Origin: an uncultured Bacteroidota bacterium
GTDB lineage: Bacteria; Bacteroidota; Bacteroidia; JABEUT01
Length of the DNA stretch: 44,602 nucleotides
Direction of reading: 5' to 3'
Assembly (NCBI GenBank): GCA_903916255.1
Contig: CAIWVW010000134.1
Coordinates: 1-44,602, forward strand
The translations under genes were made by a program, and so were the position numbers. The notes under the pieces were generated by a model. That model searched no databases and was not told where the DNA came from. It was given only the letters and a program-made list of their open reading frames with translations. Shown in pieces: positions 41,260 through 44,602 of the stretch (position 1 is its first letter; the number at the start of each line of letters is the position of its first letter).

Positions 41260-41376
41260 ATGGAACCTATCCACCTATCGGAATACGCGGGGCTGCTGCT
41301 GGTCGGCTGGATGTTGCTTTTATTCAGTTGGGAAGAATTCATACTATGGCTAAGTAACCGGAAGAAAAAGAAATGA
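41260..41376 (+). CDS. 38-aa membrane peptide
   Basis: ATG 41260 to TGA 41374-41376. It has one hydrophobic helix (AGLLLVGWMLLLFSW) and a basic tail (SNRKKKK), so it would be a type I or II anchored micro-protein. The next gene starts three bases after its stop. Confidence 0.45.
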   Translation: MEPIHLSEYAGLLLVGWMLLLFSWEEFILWLSNRKKKK

Positions 41377-41379
41377 AAC

Positions 41380-42006
41380 ATGGCAAAAGACCCTGCATTT
41401 CTCTTTTACACCTCCGATTTCCTTTTGGGCACACTCATCATGTCGTTTGAAGACCGCGGAAAATACATTACGTTGCTTTCCTACATGCACCATAACGGCA
41501 GGCTTAGTGAAGATACCATCAAGTTATTGGTGGGCACTGTTTCGGCGGATTTGAAAACGAAATTTAAAACGGATGAAAACGGAATGTGGTATAATGAGCG
41601 GCTGGAGCAGGAAATGGTGAAACGAAACCGTTTTGTTGGAAGCCGCCATATAAACGGCAAACTCGGTGGAAGGCCGGAAACAAAACCGGAAAGTACAGTA
41701 ACAATTCCGGGGTTGAAACTGGCGGAAGAAAAATATCCGTTTGAAGAATTCTGGAAAATCTATGACAAACCTACCGAAAAAATAAGCTGCGCATTAAAAT
41801 GGAAAACGCTTACCGAAAAAGAGAAAGAGCTCATCTTCAAAAAACTGCCGGCATACGTGGCTGCCACACCCGAAAGGCAGTTCCGGAAGAACCCCCTTGG
41901 CTACTTGCGTAAAAAAATATGGCAGGACGAACATATACCCGAACAACCCAAAGCATTGAAAAAATCGGCGATAGAACAATTGGCGGAAACAGGAAATTAT
42001 CAATAG
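41380..42006 (+). CDS. Phage-type replication protein (DUF1376-like N-terminus)
   Basis: The 208-aa protein has an N-terminal winged-helix-like DUF1376 pattern (FLFYTSDFLLGTLIMSFEDRGKYITLLSYMHHNGRLSEDTIKLL, then NGMWYNERLEQEM...NGKLGGRPE). A second conserved part follows, EEFWKIYDKPTEK...WKTLTEKEKELIFKKLPAYVAATPERQFRKNPLGYL. This two-part structure occurs in phage replication-initiation or DnaD-like proteins of Bacteroidota prophages. It is the best functional anchor that this string is phage-derived. No helicase is visible beside it. Confidence 0.75.
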   Translation: MAKDPAFLFYTSDFLLGTLIMSFEDRGKYITLLSYMHHNGRLSEDTIKLLVGTVSADLKTKFKTDENGMWYNERLEQEMVKRNRFVGSRHINGKLGGRPETKPESTVTIPGLKLAEEKYPFEEFWKIYDKPTEKISCALKWKTLTEKEKELIFKKLPAYVAATPERQFRKNPLGYLRKKIWQDEHIPEQPKALKKSAIEQLAETGNYQ

Positions 42007-42020
42007 AGATAAACTGACTT

Positions 42021-42659
42021 ATGGAAAACAACAGGCCCAAAATAGCATCACTCACCGAAAAAGAACTTGCACAGTTGCTGTTAGATTCCTTTTTTATAAT
42101 CGGTAAAGAAGTGAAATTATCGGCAAGTGAAACAAAAATATTCCTGAAGGAAGTCTATAAAAAACAAGGCTGGATGTATGTCGACACTTTTTCGGAAGCC
42201 TTTTCACGCTATGCAGCTTGCGAATTACCCAACGCTGAAAATTTGCGCCCGCATGTGTCGCCAAGGTTTATAGGCAACCTGATGAACTTGCATACAAAAA
42301 AACACAGGGAGAAAAAATTTACTTCGAAACACGAAAAAGATGGCATTTCGCAATTAACCCCGAAGGAAAAATACACCCTTTTTGTGCAGTTCATAAGCGC
42401 CAACAAGCGTATTCCTAAAAACCCTGATTGGGTTACCCTGTTTGAACACATAACCGGATTAAAAAAACTGGCTTTCCCCGAGAATTGGAGTTCACTCTCT
42501 TACACCGCCCAATGGCGCTATGCCGTAAATGCCGTGAGCGAATGGGCATACACCCACTTCAATATAAATGAAATGCCCTTTTTAATAGATGCAGGCAACG
42601 AGGGGCTAAAGGGCATTGGCAGCCGATTGGGCGAAACACTTTGGAACAATAAACTATGA
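42021..42659 (+). CDS. Hypothetical protein downstream of the replication gene
   Basis: The 212-aa soluble protein has an N-terminal helical part (LTEKELAQLLLDSFFIIGKEVKLSASETKIFLKEVYKK) and a C-terminal part with NPDWVTLFEHITGLKKLAFPENWSSLSYTAQWRYAVNAVSEWAYTHFN. I do not recognise it. It is probably a phage replication or recombination accessory, because it lies 14 bases after the replication gene and overlaps the next gene by four bases. Confidence 0.6.
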   Translation: MENNRPKIASLTEKELAQLLLDSFFIIGKEVKLSASETKIFLKEVYKKQGWMYVDTFSEAFSRYAACELPNAENLRPHVSPRFIGNLMNLHTKKHREKKFTSKHEKDGISQLTPKEKYTLFVQFISANKRIPKNPDWVTLFEHITGLKKLAFPENWSSLSYTAQWRYAVNAVSEWAYTHFNINEMPFLIDAGNEGLKGIGSRLGETLWNNKL

Positions 42660-42952
42660 ACGACAACCTAAATACACACACTATGAAACAACTGGAAGCA
42701 CTACAGGAGTATCTGAAAACATTGTACGACGCCTACGAAACATTTCAAACGGAATATAAACGCCTTCATAAGCGGTCGAAAATGCACAACCGGGAAACCG
42801 TTTCTGAATATTATCTGCGCTGGCGCGATTCAATGCGCAATGAAATCAGCCGTATAGAAATGATTTTGATGAAGCGGTTGCCAAAAGCAAAAATGAAGCC
42901 TGAAAATGATATGGAAAATGTCGACAACTTTCAACTACAAATTGTAGCATAA
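42656..42952 (+). CDS. 98-aa coiled-coil hypothetical protein
   Basis: The start overlaps the preceding stop by four bases (ATGA). The protein is helical and charged: LEALQEYLKTLYDAYETFQTEYKRLHKRSKMHNRETVSEYYLRWRDSMRNEISRIEMILMKRL. An internal Met at residue 10 is an alternative start. No family recognised. Context suggests a phage accessory protein. Confidence 0.6.
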   Translation: MNDNLNTHTMKQLEALQEYLKTLYDAYETFQTEYKRLHKRSKMHNRETVSEYYLRWRDSMRNEISRIEMILMKRLPKAKMKPENDMENVDNFQLQIVA

Positions 42953-43014
42953 AAAGCCGCTTACACCTATCGTTACTAACTTTAAATCCTAAACCTGTTA
43001 ACCTGAATAGTACC

Positions 43015-43263
43015 GTGTCATACCTCTTTTTAAACAAATATTGCAAAGTAACAGCCAACCTCTCCGTAACGGGAATTGTAACCATTACCGGATGGATTAC
43101 CATGGCCGATGAACACTCCATTTTAATAACCGACGAATACAATAACTCCAATCATATTAAACGCGAACAACTGGTGGGAAGCATCGTGGTACTCTTCGAC
43201 CAGCCGGAGCCCGGCAGGCAATTAATAAGGAAAGAGGAGGAGGTTTTGGAGGTGGGGAGATGA
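43015..43263 (+). CDS. 82-aa beta-rich protein, possibly Sm-like, GTG start
   Basis: The ORF begins with GTG at 43015 and encodes 82 residues with a run of strands (CKVTANLSVTGIVTITGWITMADEHSILITDEYNN...IKREQLVGSIVVLFD). The spacing of G, T-G-W-I, D, I-L-I and the IKREQ-V-G-S-I segment is like the Sm1/Sm2 pattern of Hfq/LSm folds, but similarity is weak and unaligned. It could be another small barrel. It is the last gene of the phage-like string; a GTG start is unusual here. Confidence 0.5.
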   Translation: MSYLFLNKYCKVTANLSVTGIVTITGWITMADEHSILITDEYNNSNHIKREQLVGSIVVLFDQPEPGRQLIRKEEEVLEVGR

Positions 43264-43321
43264 AGAAAACAAATAAGCACTTGTATTAAATATTATACTT
43301 TTGTCCTTAATATTATTACAG

Positions 43322-44299
43322 ATGAAGAAATTTACTCTCTGCCTCACCCTTTTTATTTTCAGCTTTTTAGTTTGCCGCGGTCAAGATACTATTGTCACCA
43401 GAATTGGTAATAGATTCGCATGCCATATTTTATTCGTAGGAGATAATATCAATTTCAAATATTGGGGCGATACAGCTAAACATCACTTTCATATTAGCAC
43501 ATATTCTGTGAACTATGTTCGGTATAAAGATGGAACAAAAGAATTTTATAATCCTCCTGAAAAAATACCGGATGATATAAGTATTAACCAACAAAATGGC
43601 CCAATAGAATTATCTATTAACGGCGGAACATCTATCCCGTTGCTGGGATATAATGGTACATTTAATGTTTCAAATAGAATTTCAGACTATGCTGAGAATG
43701 GATATTCAATAAATATAAATGCCGACTTTCCTGTATATAAAGATAAATTATTCTTCAGTGTTAATACGTTTCTATTAGATAATCCAATTGGATTATCTAA
43801 CCTATTAGTTGCCGCAAATACTGAAGGTTCATATGCTACAGTTTATAGCTTGGAACTTCATAACACAGGTAATTTCTCTTATAAAGCCTATACCTTTTTA
43901 ATAGGTTTGACTGAAAAAGTAAGAATCCACAAATTATATTTTAATGCCAGGGCTTCAGGAGGAATTATACTTTTTCACTGCCCACTTATTTATGGGAATG
44001 TTTCAACTTATATAGTAGCGAATTACACCTCTAATCTTTCGAAAAATATTACTGAAGATTTCTATTTTGGAAATACTACAACACCAATGTTTGGCTATGA
44101 CGCAGGACTATGTATAGGTTTTCAATTTACAACAAAAATATCCATACAGGGGAATATTGATGTAACAGGTACAAATCAAGGACAATTTTTAGATATTTCA
44201 CCTGTTTTCTATTACCAAGGGACACCTCATTTGGCAGACATAACAACCTTAAATACTACTTTAGGTATTTGCTATATTTTAGGTAAACGCGCCAAGTAA
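43322..44299 (+). CDS. Exported protein, probable outer-membrane beta-barrel
   Basis: From ATG 43322 the product is 325 aa with a signal peptide (MKKFTLCLTLFIFSFLVCRGQ). A short N-terminal domain (about 22-100, including DTAKHHFHISTYSVNYVRYKDGTKEFYNP) is followed by many alternating-hydrophobic strands of barrel type to the C-terminus (TLGICYILGKR). The first part is like the small domain in Bacteroidota proteins that couples to a barrel. A TACTTTTG -7 box is at 43296-43303, inside the longer frame opening at 43301, so 43322 is the start. Function unknown. Confidence 0.75.
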   Translation: MKKFTLCLTLFIFSFLVCRGQDTIVTRIGNRFACHILFVGDNINFKYWGDTAKHHFHISTYSVNYVRYKDGTKEFYNPPEKIPDDISINQQNGPIELSINGGTSIPLLGYNGTFNVSNRISDYAENGYSININADFPVYKDKLFFSVNTFLLDNPIGLSNLLVAANTEGSYATVYSLELHNTGNFSYKAYTFLIGLTEKVRIHKLYFNARASGGIILFHCPLIYGNVSTYIVANYTSNLSKNITEDFYFGNTTTPMFGYDAGLCIGFQFTTKISIQGNIDVTGTNQGQFLDISPVFYYQGTPHLADITTLNTTLGICYILGKRAK

Positions 44300-44308
44300 A
44301 TTAACAAA

Positions 44309-44348
44309 AACGGTAAAAGGGAAGAATTACTTCTTCCCTTTTACTGTT
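44309..44348. terminator. Long intrinsic terminator after the outer-membrane gene
   Basis: AACGGTAAAAGGGAAGAA (44309-44326) pairs with TTCTTCCCTTTTACTGTT (44331-44348) with one mismatch and a TTAC loop, followed by TTC and T-rich sequence. It is a strong hairpin 9 bases after the stop. Confidence 0.85.
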
Positions 44349-44526
44349 TTCTATTATTAATATCTCATTATTACTTTCTAATATCCATAAAGACTTTCAA
44401 TTCGATATCGCCAGCCCATAATTCGTGCTCCTTCCTACGCCCGGTCCTTTTTTAGTATGTAATTATTCACCGAATATTTCCGTTGAATAAGTTATTTAAT
44501 CGGCGAATACCCATTAGGCCGAAACA

Positions 44527-44556
44527 AAAAACCCTGACGTTTACCGTCAGGGTTTT
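44527..44556 (-). terminator. Intrinsic terminator of the next minus-strand gene
   Basis: AAAACCCTGACG (44528-44539) pairs perfectly with CGTCAGGGTTTT (44545-44556) around a five-base TTTAC loop. The A-run to the left makes a T-run on the minus strand, so it ends the gene that enters from the right edge. The 44349-44526 stretch between the two terminators shows no gene or clear element. Confidence 0.8.
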
Positions 44557-44576
44557 CCATTATTAAATCCAATATC

Positions 44577-44602
44577 CTATTTCACAATGTCAACCTTCTG
44601 AA
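44577..44602 (-). CDS. Partial CDS, last codons only
   Basis: Read on the minus strand, the window edge gives codons for QKVDIVK followed by TAG (complement of 44577-44579). A basic end of this kind is seen in Bacteroidota proteins with C-terminal sorting tails, and the terminator at 44527 lies just downstream. Only eight codons are visible, so this rests on context. Confidence 0.4.

Overview
The window looks like chromosome from a member of the Bacteroidota, probably a Chitinophagaceae- or Sphingobacteriales-like lineage. The evidence is the recurring TAnnTTTG -7 promoter boxes with poor Shine-Dalgarno sequences, many short secreted or lipoprotein genes of Bacteroidota type, a possible type IX sorting tail, and family relationships such as the YbiT-like ABC-F protein, DUF4325, LprI-like and beta-repeat secreted proteins. 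No rRNA or CRISPR array is visible. Two tRNA genes are present: Leu(CAA) and Cys(GCA).

Bases 1-34,440 read as ordinary chromosome. The first part carries an ABC-F ribosome protein, a broken IS200-type transposase, an FMN reductase and aldo/keto reductase pair, thioredoxin and DsbA proteins, an RRM protein, two TMEM175-type channel proteins, small secreted proteins, a flavoprotein and a CAP protein. These are followed by a divergent pair of beta-repeat proteins, a secreted GH2 beta-mannosidase, rifampin ADP-ribosyltransferase (arr), a RibD/DHFR-like reductase, a TlpA-like thioredoxin, an MsbA-type ABC exporter and an SDR. A minus-strand operon encodes an exported adenosine deaminase-like lipoprotein, an esterase and a beta-propeller. 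A DOPA-dioxygenase-like enzyme comes next. It is followed by a cluster of AraC regulators and NAD(P)-binding reductases, a tandem SRPBCC protein with an EthD partner, and a few hypothetical proteins. One of these, at 31441-31605, is a 54-residue six-cysteine peptide.

Bases 34,566-43,263 are accessory. The host layer resembles a phage lysogeny and replication module: an S24/HTH repressor, a divergent Cro-like HTH gene, a string of tiny membrane or hypothetical ORFs, a DUF1376-like replication protein, and further phage-style small genes. No integrase or virion gene is visible.

The central find is a 4,329-bp transposon at 35408-39736 inserted in the Cro-like gene. It has 23-bp terminal inverted repeats with one mismatch and a perfect 8-bp target duplication, TTTACCAA. 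Removing the element and one duplication copy rejoins the HTH gene in frame as a 74-codon ORF. The only transposase inside is of the IS1595 (ISXO2-like) family. The cargo is a STAS-like DUF4325 protein, a GHKL ATPase, a 44-aa basic protein, a HEPN-like protein with an RNKFAH motif, and a DUF4145 protein. This is a candidate mobile signalling or conflict cassette whose function is unknown.

The last part (43,322-44,602) holds an outer-membrane-type protein, two strong intrinsic terminators, and the last codons of a minus-strand gene that continues beyond the window.
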